Below are positions 6,353 through 13,908 of a DNA stretch of 14,858 nucleotides, one piece after another (the first letter of the stretch is position 1; the number at the start of each line of letters is the position of its first letter). A program made the translations under genes and the position numbers. The stretch spans positions 1 through 14,858 of the forward strand of contig CALCHA010000121.1 of NCBI GenBank assembly GCA_937901265.1, read 5' to 3'. Under the pieces are notes generated by a model, which was given only the letters and a program-made list of their open reading frames with translations, ran no database searches and was not told where the DNA came from. Source of the DNA: an uncultured Phycisphaerales bacterium. Its GTDB lineage: Bacteria > Planctomycetota > Phycisphaerae > WQYP01.

Positions 6353-6757
6353 GTCGCCAGCTTCCGTGACACCTACCTGCCCGGCCTCTACGAAATGCGC
6401 TTCGTCCCCGCCACAATTCCGCAGCCGGTCTACTACAGCGTCAACATCGACGCCCGCGAGCTCGACTTCACCACCCTCGGTGCCGCCGACGTGAAATGGC
6501 TGATGGAGAAGGGGTATCTCAAGGACCAGATCACCGCCGAAAGCGTGCCGCAGGCGCTCGAGGCGATGACCGGCGGCATCGAACTCTGGGCGCCGCTGGG
6601 ATTCCTGGTGGTCGCGCTCCTGCTGGTGGAAGTGGCGATGGCGCGCGGGCTCGCCAGGGAGGCGGAAATCCAGCCCGAGCGCGGCCGCATCGAAGCCGCC
6701 CTGCTCGACAGCGCCGGACGCCTCGCGGCCCGCGTCAAGCGAGGGCCCGCCACATGA
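6353..6757 (+). pseudogene. C-terminal part of the BatA-like gene, beyond the in-frame stop
   Basis: This stretch continues the frame of the BatA-like protein directly after TAA 6350-6352, giving 134 residues to TGA 6755-6757. It reads VASFRDTYLPGLYEMRF, the PGxYE beta-strand expected near the end of this family. A YYSVNIDARELDF segment follows (the usual VN-D-E-D pattern), then a C-terminal membrane helix at about WAPLGFLVVALLLVEVAMA and a basic cytoplasmic tail. The first ATG (6395) lies in the middle of that strand and has no ribosome site, so independent translation is unlikely. Its end overlaps the next start as ATGA (6754-6757), the conserved operon junction. No other stop or frame slip has accumulated, so the interruption is recent, is a base-calling error, or is read through. 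Some pipelines would call a separate short CDS from 6395. Confidence 0.75.
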
Positions 6758-9744
6758 TCATCCACACGCTCACCTCGCTGGCCGCGGCACCCGTGCTGGA
6801 AACCAACCCCGTGCTCCCGCTCTGGATGCTGATCCCCCTGGGCCTCGCGGCGGCCCTGGCCGTCGTGTGGATGTACAGCGGCCAGCGCAAGCTCGTGCGG
6901 CCCCTCGTGGCGGCAGCCATCACGCTGGTGCGCCTCGCCCTCGTCGCGCTCATGATGATGCTCTTCCTCCAGCCCTCGCTCCGCTGGACCCAGACCCACA
7001 CCTCCGCCGGAACGCTCTGGCTGCTCGTCGACCAAAGCCCCTCCATGCAAAGCATGGATCCTCAGGCCACCATCGACGAACGCGTCCGCTGGGCCGAAGC
7101 CCTCGGCCGGGCTCCCGCCTCGATCCAGCCGACCCACGCCGATCTGCTCCTCGCCGAGCTCACAGCCGTCGCCAGCGGTTTCAACACCCTGCGGCCCTCC
7201 ACCTCCACGATCGCCGCGGCCGACAGCGGCGGCGAGGTGGCGCGCGTGGCGGCCTTCTCCCGCCGCCTCGGCGAATGGGGCCGCCAGGTTCAAACTATGG
7301 CCGAAAAAGCCAACAAGGAGCCCGGTACCGCCGGCACCGGCGTTGCGGAGGACCTGAACCAGGTGGCGCAACTCGCCCAGGCAGGCGCATCCGCCACCCG
7401 CAGCATGGTCGCCCTCGCCGCCGCCGACGATGCCGTCGATTGGCTGGCCATGCAGACCAACCTGCAACTTGCCGTCAACAGCGTGGCCGCCGCCGCACAA
7501 AAAGAAGATGCCGCCTTCGTCCGCACCCATGGCACCGATCCTGCCGTCGAAATCGCCGCCGCGGCCATGAGCAACGTCACCCGCGGCGACCTGGGATGGC
7601 TCTTCCTGAGCGCCAAGGAAAAACGCGACGGTGTCGCCCCCGCCGATCTCTACGGAAAATACCACGTGCGCCTGGCTGGCTTTTCCGATGTTGCCCAGGC
7701 CGGCGGCGTCGTCACCAAGGCAAACTTTGAGGAGACGCTCAAATCCGCCTTCTCCGCCTCCGCCGCCACCTCCGAGGGGCAGGCCCCATCAACCAACCTC
7801 GCGACCGCCCTGCGCTACGTCGCCGACCAGATCCCCGCCGACGAAGCCGGTGCCGTCATCATCGTCAGCGACGGGCGGCACAACGGGCCGGGCGATCCCA
7901 CCGAGGTGGCTCGACTGCTGGCGGCGCGCGGGGTCCGGGTCTATGGCCTCCTGACCGGCTCGCACCAGGTCTCGCCCGATGCCGCGATCGAGCAGGTCGA
8001 CGCCCCCGAATGGATCTACCAGAACGACACCCTTCGCGCCGCCGCCCTCGTGCGCCTTGATGGCGCCATGGGTCAGACCGTCAACGTCGAGTTCCGCCGC
8101 GGCAACACCCTCCTCCAGACCAGGACCGTCCGCGCCACCAGGCCCCAGCAGGTGGAGCGTGTCGAGTTCACCGACAAGCCCACCGGCGCCACCCTGTTCG
8201 ACTACACCATGCGCGTCTCGCCCGTCCAGGGGGAGGTCAACCGAGAAAACAACGAAAAAGCCTTCCGCGTCGCCATCAAGAAGGACAAGCTCTACGCCCT
8301 CTTCATCGACGATCGGCCCCGCTGGGAATACCGCTATCTCGCCGCCTTCCTCGCCCGCCCCGAGTCACCGCTCAAGGCCCAGGTCATGCTCCTTTCGCCG
8401 GTACGCATCGAAGGCGTCGCCTCCCACACCCCAGCCAAGGCGTCGCCGGCCAACCCCCGGCTCGAGGCGGAGATACTCCCCGAGACGCGCGCCGAGTGGC
8501 AAGCCTTCGACATCATCATCCTCGGAGACGTTCCGCCCGACCGCTTGTCCCTCAGCGACCAGCAGTTCATCGCCGCCGCTGTCCGCGACAAGGGCACCAC
8601 CCTCATCACCATCGCCGGCCAGCGCTCCATGCCGGGAGCCTACGCCGGCATGCCCCTGGCGGAGATTCTCCCCGTCACGATGGCCCCTCAGTTTGACGCA
8701 CAGGCGATCGCACAGCACATGAAAGCGGGATTTCGGCCGGGCCTCGCGCCCGAAGGAGCGACCTCCGTCCTCGGGCAACTTGCCGGCAATCCCGGGGCCG
8801 ACGCCGCCCTTTGGTCCGACATGCCCGCCTGGTACTGGCACAGTGCCTACACCCAGGCCAAACCCGCCGCCTCCGTGCTCTGGTCCATCACCGAAGGAGA
8901 AGCCGGACGCGCTCCCGCCCTGGGCCTCGACAGTGGCGCCGGCAGCCTGGCGACGGCGCGCAAATCGGCGCTCATGGCCTCCCTGCCCGTCGGCCTGGGC
9001 AAGTCGCTCTACTTTTCCTCCGACCAGACCTGGCGCCTGCGCCAGGTCTATGGCCTCAATGCCCACGAGCGCCTCTGGGGACAGGTCATGCGCTGGGCCG
9101 TCGGATCCGACCTCCCCGCGGGCGGCAAATTTGTCCGCTTCGGCGCCAACCAGCAGCAATACAGTCAGGACCAGCCCGTCGTCATCGTCGCCCGGGTGCT
9201 GCGCGAGGACCTCGCCCCCTCCACCGGCCTGAGCTTCTCGGCGGTGGCCCGCGTTCTGGGCAAGGATGGACAGGTGGCGCCGGGCACTCAAACCGTCGAG
9301 GCACGCTTCGTCGAAAGCCCCGAGACCCCCGGCTACTACCGCGCCACCCTGGGCGGATTGCCTGCAGGAAACGAGGAAATCTCCCTCCGCGGATCGGAAG
9401 TCGAACGCCTGCTCGACACCGACCCCAGCGTCACCCAGAAAACCTTGCACCTCACCATCACCCCCAGCGTCAACCTTGAACAGCGCAACATGAACACCGA
9501 CCCCGCCCTGCTCGCACGCGTGGCACAGGCCGGCGGCGGGTTCTCCGTGGACGCCAACTATGCCGACGTCCTGGCTTCCAACCTGCCCGCGGTCCAGCGC
9601 ACCCAGGTCTCCACCCAGGAAGCAGGTTTCTTCAGCGATCCCCGCGCGGCCGGAACGAAATGGGCCCACTGGGTCTTCCTGGCCCTCTTCGCCCTCCTCA
9701 TCACCACCGAGTGGGCCCTCCGCAAGGCCTCGGGACTGGTGTGA
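6754..9744 (+). CDS. Large VWA / glutamine-amidotransferase-like membrane protein
   Basis: This 996-residue envelope protein is the last gene of the MoxR-linked operon. ATG 6754 overlaps the previous stop as ATGA; the frame is open further upstream only by chance. Two N-terminal membrane helices lie at about 20-40 and 53-73. The MIDAS motif DQSPSM (D93, S95, S97) follows directly. The VWA fold then appears interrupted: an Ala-rich, mostly helical stretch of roughly 200 residues precedes the next core elements (TNLATALRYVADQ and AVIIVSDGRHN near 366-377). A beta-sandwich region is next. An amidotransferase-like domain begins near 510 (LYALFIDDRPRWEYRYLAAF) and continues to DIIILGDVPPD and GTTLITIAGQRSMPGAYAGM; the catalytic cysteine of true amidotransferases is not evident. 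A C-terminal membrane helix (HWVFLALFALLITTEWAL) anchors the end. The role is probably structural or regulatory in the cell envelope; the substrate is unknown. Confidence 0.9.
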   Translation: MIIHTLTSLAAAPVLETNPVLPLWMLIPLGLAAALAVVWMYSGQRKLVRPLVAAAITLVRLALVALMMMLFLQPSLRWTQTHTSAGTLWLLVDQSPSMQSMDPQATIDERVRWAEALGRAPASIQPTHADLLLAELTAVASGFNTLRPSTSTIAAADSGGEVARVAAFSRRLGEWGRQVQTMAEKANKEPGTAGTGVAEDLNQVAQLAQAGASATRSMVALAAADDAVDWLAMQTNLQLAVNSVAAAAQKEDAAFVRTHGTDPAVEIAAAAMSNVTRGDLGWLFLSAKEKRDGVAPADLYGKYHVRLAGFSDVAQAGGVVTKANFEETLKSAFSASAATSEGQAPSTNLATALRYVADQIPADEAGAVIIVSDGRHNGPGDPTEVARLLAARGVRVYGLLTGSHQVSPDAAIEQVDAPEWIYQNDTLRAAALVRLDGAMGQTVNVEFRRGNTLLQTRTVRATRPQQVERVEFTDKPTGATLFDYTMRVSPVQGEVNRENNEKAFRVAIKKDKLYALFIDDRPRWEYRYLAAFLARPESPLKAQVMLLSPVRIEGVASHTPAKASPANPRLEAEILPETRAEWQAFDIIILGDVPPDRLSLSDQQFIAAAVRDKGTTLITIAGQRSMPGAYAGMPLAEILPVTMAPQFDAQAIAQHMKAGFRPGLAPEGATSVLGQLAGNPGADAALWSDMPAWYWHSAYTQAKPAASVLWSITEGEAGRAPALGLDSGAGSLATARKSALMASLPVGLGKSLYFSSDQTWRLRQVYGLNAHERLWGQVMRWAVGSDLPAGGKFVRFGANQQQYSQDQPVVIVARVLREDLAPSTGLSFSAVARVLGKDGQVAPGTQTVEARFVESPETPGYYRATLGGLPAGNEEISLRGSEVERLLDTDPSVTQKTLHLTITPSVNLEQRNMNTDPALLARVAQAGGGFSVDANYADVLASNLPAVQRTQVSTQEAGFFSDPRAAGTKWAHWVFLALFALLITTEWALRKASGLV

Positions 9745-9759
9745 CTTTCCGTTTCGAAC

Positions 9760-9787
9760 ACCCCGGAGAAAGACGACAGGCCGGGGT
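9760..9787 (+). terminator. Weak hairpin after the VWA operon
   Basis: A perfect 7-bp stem, ACCCCGG (9760-9766) with CCGGGGT (9781-9787), has a 14-base loop. It lies 15 bases after the stop of the VWA operon. No U-tract follows, and another hairpin begins at the next base. Termination here is possible but not demonstrated. Confidence 0.3.
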
Positions 9788-9808
9788 CGCGGGTAAACTT
9801 GGCCCGCG
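9788..9808 (+). promoter_or_regulatory. Stem-loop touching the antiporter start codon
   Basis: A perfect 6-bp stem, CGCGGG (9788-9793) with CCCGCG (9803-9808), encloses the loop TAAACTTGG and ends on the base before ATG 9809. It occupies the place where a ribosome site would normally be, and no Shine-Dalgarno sequence is seen. The loop contains TAAACT (9794-9799), which could be a -10 element with AAGACG (9770-9775) as a weak -35 at 18 bases; the message would then be almost leaderless. The two readings, RNA structure or promoter, exclude each other. Confidence 0.35.
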
Positions 9809-11389
9809 ATGCATCAAGTCACTCTCATCCTGTTGTTGTTCACCCTGACCACCGCGCTCTCTCTGGCCGCGGTGCGGGTGAAGATCCCCTATCCCACCGC
9901 CATGGTCCTCGCCGGCCTGCTGATCGGGGTCGCTGTCTACGCCATCCCCGGGTTCAACGGCTGGTCGGTCCGGCTTGACCCCGATGTGCTCTTCACCGCG
10001 ATCCTTCCCCCGCTCCTCTATGGCGCGGCCTGGAACACCTCATGGAACGGCTTTCGCTCGAACCTGCGCCCGATCCTGCTGCTCGCCATCGGTGCCGTCC
10101 TCTTCACCACCACCGGCGTCGCCGCGCTTTCCATGCTGCTCCTGCCGGGCTTCACCTGGGCCATGGCCTTCGTCCTGGGGGCCATCGTCAGCCCGCCCGA
10201 TGCCGTCGCGGTCGAATCCGTCATGGAACGCATGCGCCTCCCGCGGCAGATCACCCTGGTCCTCAGCGGCGAATCGCTGGTCAACGATGCCTCCGCCCTG
10301 GTCATCTATCGCCTCGCCCTGCGCGCGGCCAGCGGCGATGAATTCCACCTCGCGCAGGCCCTGGCGCAGTTTCCCGTCGTGGCCCTCGGCGGCGTCGCGG
10401 TCGGCCTCCTGCTCGCCTTCCTGCTGCACCAGGTCCACCAGCGCATCGAGCAGCCCCTGATCGAAACGGCCATGACCCTCCTCGCGCCCTACGGGGCCTA
10501 TCTCTTCGCCGAGGAGCTCCACGTCTCGGGCGTGCTGGCCGTCGTGGTCTGCGGGCTGGTGCTCTCGCGCCATTCGTCCCACCTGTTTTCCTCCCAGACC
10601 CGGCTGACCGCGGTGGCGCTCTGGAATTTTCTGACCTTCATCCTCAATGGGCTCGTCTGCATCCTCATCGGCCTGCAGTTGCCCGGAATCCTGCGCCAGC
10701 TGCCCGCCTCGCTGGGAGTGGTCCTCCTCGATGCGGCCGCCCTGTGCGCAGCCCTGATCCTGCTGCGACTGATGTGGGTCTACGCGATCGCCTACCTGCC
10801 GCGGATCCTGCCGGCGATCCGCAGACGTGAGCCGCGGCCACCCCCGCGGCAGGTGTTCCTCGTCGGTTGGGTGGGCATGCGCGGCGTCGTCTCACTCGCC
10901 GCGGCGCTGGCCCTGCCTATGCGCCTCGCCGACGGTTCCGCCCTGCCCGGGCGCAACCGCGTGCTCTTTCTCACCTTTGCTGTGATCCTCTTTACCCTCG
11001 TCGTGCAGTCCCTGACGCTGCCGGCGGTGGTGCGGGCGCTGGGCATTGAAACCCCCGACGAGGACCGCTGCGAAGAGGCCGAAGCCCGCCGCCTCGCACT
11101 CACCGCCGCCCTCGACCTGCTGGCCAGCAGACCCAATTCCCATGGCAACACCATGCTCGCCTCCCTCTACACCCACCGCCTCGAAAACCTCTCCGATTGC
11201 CGCGATGACACACCACCCCGCCCCGACCCCGACCAGATCCTGCACCGCGACTCCATCCACGTGCAACGCAACGCCATCGTGGAACTGCGTAACAACGGAC
11301 GCATCACCGATGAATTGCTCCACCGGCTGGAACGCGAGCTGGACCTCGAAGAATCGCGGCTCCCTCCCGCGGCCGCGCATCCGGTATAG
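9809..11389 (+). CDS. Na+/H+ antiporter of the CPA1 (NhaP-like) family
   Basis: This 526-residue inner-membrane antiporter exchanges Na+ (or another monovalent cation) for protons, supporting pH and salt homeostasis. About twelve hydrophobic segments occupy residues 1-410. CPA1 hallmarks are present: PYPTAMVLAGLLIG (first helices), LPPLLYGAAW, SPPDAVAVESVMERM (128-142), and ESLVNDASALV with the transport pair N159-D160. The late-helix motif VGMRGVVSLAAALALPM carries the conserved arginine. The last 110 or so residues are hydrophilic and cytoplasmic (TPDEDRCEEAEARRLAL to the end), as in bacterial YjcE/NhaP-type proteins. ATG 9809 begins the first helix directly. The gene lies 64 bases after the VWA operon with two small hairpins between, so it may have its own promoter. 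The ion specificity cannot be read from sequence alone. Confidence 0.93.
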   Translation: MHQVTLILLLFTLTTALSLAAVRVKIPYPTAMVLAGLLIGVAVYAIPGFNGWSVRLDPDVLFTAILPPLLYGAAWNTSWNGFRSNLRPILLLAIGAVLFTTTGVAALSMLLLPGFTWAMAFVLGAIVSPPDAVAVESVMERMRLPRQITLVLSGESLVNDASALVIYRLALRAASGDEFHLAQALAQFPVVALGGVAVGLLLAFLLHQVHQRIEQPLIETAMTLLAPYGAYLFAEELHVSGVLAVVVCGLVLSRHSSHLFSSQTRLTAVALWNFLTFILNGLVCILIGLQLPGILRQLPASLGVVLLDAAALCAALILLRLMWVYAIAYLPRILPAIRRREPRPPPRQVFLVGWVGMRGVVSLAAALALPMRLADGSALPGRNRVLFLTFAVILFTLVVQSLTLPAVVRALGIETPDEDRCEEAEARRLALTAALDLLASRPNSHGNTMLASLYTHRLENLSDCRDDTPPRPDPDQILHRDSIHVQRNAIVELRNNGRITDELLHRLERELDLEESRLPPAAAHPV

Positions 11390-11390
11390 T
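11385..11390 (+). promoter_or_regulatory. Possible -10 element for rpiA
   Basis: TATAGT (11385-11390) overlaps the stop of the antiporter gene and matches the -10 consensus at 5 of 6 positions. It lies 36 bases before ATG 11427. No -35 is recognisable at 16-18 bases (sequence there is CCCTCC-like), so this is a weak call. The alternative is cotranscription with the antiporter across the 37-base gap. Confidence 0.25.
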
Positions 11391-11426
11391 AACCCTCCTT
11401 CCCCCTCCCCGCAGAAAGGATTCCTC

Positions 11427-12146
11427 ATGGCCGATACGACGTCCCAGCGCGCGGCAACTCCGGAACAACTTGAAAAACTCGGCCAGGCCGCCGCCCGACG
11501 GGTCCTGCCCGGGCAGCGCGTCGGCTTGGGCTCGGGCCGCGCCGCACTCGCCTTCGTCCGAGCCCTCGGTCAGCGCGTGCGCGACGAAAAACTCACCATC
11601 GTCGGCCTCGCCACCAGCCTCCTCACCGAGCAGGTCGCACGCGATGCCGGTGTGCCCCTCATGGCCCTTCGCGATGTCGACCAGCTCGACATCGCCATCG
11701 ATGGAGCCGACGAAGTCGATCCCGACCTCAACGTCATCAAAGGTGGGGGGGGCAACCTCCTGCGTGAAAAAGTCGTCGAACGCCTCACCCGCGAACTCCT
11801 CATCGTTGTCGGCGAAGAAAAGCTCGTGCAACGCCTCGGCGAGAAATTCCCTGTCTTCGTCGAAGTCGTTGAGTTCGCCCGCCCCCTCCTCATCAAGCAA
11901 ATCGCCGCCCTGGGGGCCACCGTCACCCAACGCATGAACCCCGACGGCACCCCCTTCCTCACCGACAACGGCAACCCCTACCTGCACTGCCGCTTCACCT
12001 GCGCCACCCTCGCCCACCCCGAAGCGGTGGACCGCGAACTCCGCGCGCTCGTCGGCGTGGTCGAGACGGGACTCTTCGTCAGCATGGCGTCCGAGGCGCT
12101 GGTGGCGATGTTCGATGGATCCGTAAAGTCGCTCAAGGCCCCCTGA
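11427..12146 (+). CDS. rpiA: Ribose-5-phosphate isomerase A
   Basis: This 239-residue enzyme of the non-oxidative pentose phosphate pathway interconverts ribose 5-phosphate and ribulose 5-phosphate in the cytoplasm. ATG 11427 is preceded by AAAGGA (11415-11420) at 6 bases; the frame is open much further upstream but only as an overlap of the antiporter. Catalytic motifs are intact: DGADE (92-96, D92 and D95 matching E. coli D81 and D84), then IKGGGGNLLREK with K105 and E114 matching K94 and E103. The late IDGAD-type fold ends normally, VSMASEALVAMFDGSVKSL. The phosphate-binding loop is unusual, GLGSGRAALAF (33-43), where E. coli has GTGSTA. Length is close to the usual 220-235 residues with a short N-terminal extension. 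It is convergent with the glycosyltransferase downstream. Confidence 0.95.
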   Translation: MADTTSQRAATPEQLEKLGQAAARRVLPGQRVGLGSGRAALAFVRALGQRVRDEKLTIVGLATSLLTEQVARDAGVPLMALRDVDQLDIAIDGADEVDPDLNVIKGGGGNLLREKVVERLTRELLIVVGEEKLVQRLGEKFPVFVEVVEFARPLLIKQIAALGATVTQRMNPDGTPFLTDNGNPYLHCRFTCATLAHPEAVDRELRALVGVVETGLFVSMASEALVAMFDGSVKSLKAP

Positions 12147-12169
12147 GCACCCCCCGCCCCCGGCTCAGG
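12142..12169. terminator. Palindrome shared by two convergent stop codons
   Basis: CCTGAGC (12142-12148) and GCTCAGG (12163-12169) form a perfect 7-bp stem around a 14-base C-rich loop. The rpiA stop (TGA 12144-12146) lies in the left arm, and the glycosyltransferase stop (TCA 12165-12167 on the + strand) lies in the right arm. It occupies essentially the whole gap between the two convergent genes. No U-tract is present on either side, so bidirectional termination is plausible but not certain. Confidence 0.45.
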
Positions 12170-13724
12170 CAGCCAGGACTTCCGGCTGCAACGCTTCGGC
12201 CGCCTTCTGCGCCTGAGCGCGGGCCCGAGTCGACAGCCAGCGGGCCTGCAGCGTCAAAGTTGCCACATACAGATAGCCGAAGGCGAAGATCGCCAGAAAC
12301 GGCACCGTGCCCCACGCGGCATGCGTGCGCAGAGCCAGCACGAGGCACCCCGTCACCCACAGGCCAAACAGCAGCTCAATGAAGGGCAGCAGCGATTTTT
12401 TTACCTGGAACGTGCCTGCCTTCTTCTTCCAGTCGGCGTGGCCCCCCGTGCCGGCGCTGCCATATTTGGGCGTGCGGACGAACTCGGTGTCCTTGCGGCC
12501 AAACAGCCCTTCCAGCACCGCCACAGCATTGATCACGGCGATGCCCATGCCCACCGCCATCAGCAGCGGAACCAGTCCCAACGTGGCCAGTTGCGAGCGC
12601 CCCACCGCTTTCTGCGACAGCATGTAAAACGTCCCTGCCGAAGCCGTCAGCAGCCCGCAGAAGCTGGCGATGCTCATGGCAATCAGCTCCGAACGAACAT
12701 CAAACATGTGCGGGTTGAGAAACCAGACCGGGAAGAGAATGAGCGAGAGGATGATCGCGGGGATGTACACCGCGGTGTTGGTCAGGTGAAAAAACGCCTC
12801 GATCTTCACTTTCAGGGGCAACGGTGCCCGCATAATCGAGGGCAGAAGCTTGACCGCCGTCTGCACCTGACCCTTGGTCCAGCGGTGCTGCTGCTGCTTA
12901 AAGGAAACGATCTCCGGCGGCAACTCCGCCGGGGCCAGCAGGTTTTTCAGGAAAACGAATTGCCAACCCCGAAGCTGGGCGCGATACGACAAATCGATGT
13001 CTTCGGTCAAAGTGTCGTGCTGCCAACCCCCGGCGTCGTCGATCGCTTTGCGCCGCCAGATGCCGGCGGTGCCGTTGAAATTGATGAAGCGACCGGAGCA
13101 GTTTCGTGCGGTGTGTTCGACCATGAAGTGGCCATCCAGGAAGATGGCCTGGCAGCGGGTAAGCATCGACTGGCGCCGGTTGATGTGGTCCCACCGGGTC
13201 TGAACACAGCCCACATTTGGGTCGATGAAATAGTCGATGGAGTTGCGGATCATCGACGGCGTCGGGATAAAGTCGGCGTCAAAGATCACCACAAACTCGC
13301 CCGTCGCCTGCTGCAACCCATGCGCAAGTGCCCCGGCCTTATAGCCTTGGCGATTCGTCCGGTGGATGTAGTGGATGTTGTGCCCGAGCCGCCGCATGCG
13401 GTTGCAGCACTCTTCCGCGATTCCCCGAGACTCGTCCGTGGAGTCGTCGAGCACCTGAATCTGCAGCTTCTCCCGCGGATACTCCAGCGCGCAGGCCCCC
13501 TCGATGATCCGTTCAGCCACGTACATTTCGTTGTACATGGGAAGCTGGACCGTGACTTTTGGCAGGTCAGTAAACTTACCCGCAGCCGTGGGCTCTTTCC
13601 GGTGGTGCCGGAAGTAGAGGAAAATCTGGACGTAGCGATGAACGCCATAAATCGTCAGGATTCCCAGTGTCAGCAGGTAAAGGCTGACCAAGACTGCGTG
13701 AAGCGCCTCGATCATCGACGGCAT
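12165..13724 (-). CDS. Cellulose-synthase-like GT2 glycosyltransferase
   Basis: This 519-residue processive-type family 2 glycosyltransferase probably polymerises or transfers a sugar from a nucleotide-sugar at the inner membrane. One N-terminal membrane helix (about 8-28) leads into the catalytic domain, which starts KVTVQLPMYNE. The four GT2 motifs are complete: DDSTDES (D93, D94), FDADF (D149, D151), TEDIDL (240-245) and Q-x-x-RW as QQHRW (278-282). Four or five membrane helices follow (AVYIPAIILSLILFPVWFL, then three to four more) to a basic end. No PilZ domain is present, so direct c-di-GMP control as in BcsA is not indicated. The form recalls the CslA/mannan-synthase-like branch. No cellulose operon partner lies nearby, so the product is unknown. 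ATG at 13722-13724 has GGAG about 11 bases upstream; an in-frame ATG three codons later is an alternative. Confidence 0.92.
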   Translation of the reverse strand: MPSMIEALHAVLVSLYLLTLGILTIYGVHRYVQIFLYFRHHRKEPTAAGKFTDLPKVTVQLPMYNEMYVAERIIEGACALEYPREKLQIQVLDDSTDESRGIAEECCNRMRRLGHNIHYIHRTNRQGYKAGALAHGLQQATGEFVVIFDADFIPTPSMIRNSIDYFIDPNVGCVQTRWDHINRRQSMLTRCQAIFLDGHFMVEHTARNCSGRFINFNGTAGIWRRKAIDDAGGWQHDTLTEDIDLSYRAQLRGWQFVFLKNLLAPAELPPEIVSFKQQQHRWTKGQVQTAVKLLPSIMRAPLPLKVKIEAFFHLTNTAVYIPAIILSLILFPVWFLNPHMFDVRSELIAMSIASFCGLLTASAGTFYMLSQKAVGRSQLATLGLVPLLMAVGMGIAVINAVAVLEGLFGRKDTEFVRTPKYGSAGTGGHADWKKKAGTFQVKKSLLPFIELLFGLWVTGCLVLALRTHAAWGTVPFLAIFAFGYLYVATLTLQARWLSTRARAQAQKAAEALQPEVLAA

Positions 13725-13854
13725 AGGGGCATGGACTCCAAGGACACCTGTGTGCGGGTGCGACAGCGCAACTCCCCTGCCAACAGTTTGGATTGGTCGG
13801 GACTAGTTTAACACGCAGGGTCGTGTTTGCAACGCGTTAACCATCGCACGCGGC

Positions 13855-13883
13855 ATTATAACGTTCGCGATTGCGTAGGTCCG
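13855..13883 (-). promoter_or_regulatory. Likely promoter of the glycosyltransferase gene
   Basis: Read on the - strand, a perfect TATAAT (13855-13860) is preceded at 17 bases by CGGACC (13878-13883), which keeps only the GAC of the -35 consensus. Transcription would begin near 13848, giving a leader of about 124 bases. Within it, GTTTAACACGC (13806-13816) and GCGTTAAC (13834-13841) form an imperfect inverted repeat that could be an operator or an RNA hairpin. A run of nine C (13892-13900) lies just upstream. I see no other gene in 13725-13908. Confidence 0.5.
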
Positions 13884-13908
13884 ATATTAGGCCCCCCCCC
13901 GAGTTCTG

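Noticed and set aside
6340..6400. Frameshift in the BatA-like gene
   Set aside because: I first suspected a frameshift, but 4421, 6353 and 6395 are all in the same frame, so only the TAA codon interrupts the gene.
8365..9669. Gly-rich 434-codon frame on the - strand opposite the large VWA gene
   Set aside because: Low-complexity Gly/Asp/His product in antisense to a well-supported gene, typical of the complementary frame of GC-rich coding DNA.
12321..13811. Long + strand open frame opposite the glycosyltransferase
   Set aside because: The - strand frame has all four GT2 motifs and membrane helices. The + strand product is a composition-driven shadow without domains.
13892..13900. Run of nine C as a phase-variable tract
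   Set aside because: It lies between genes, beyond the HIT stop codon and upstream of the glycosyltransferase -35. No coding frame would switch, and an effect on expression is speculative.
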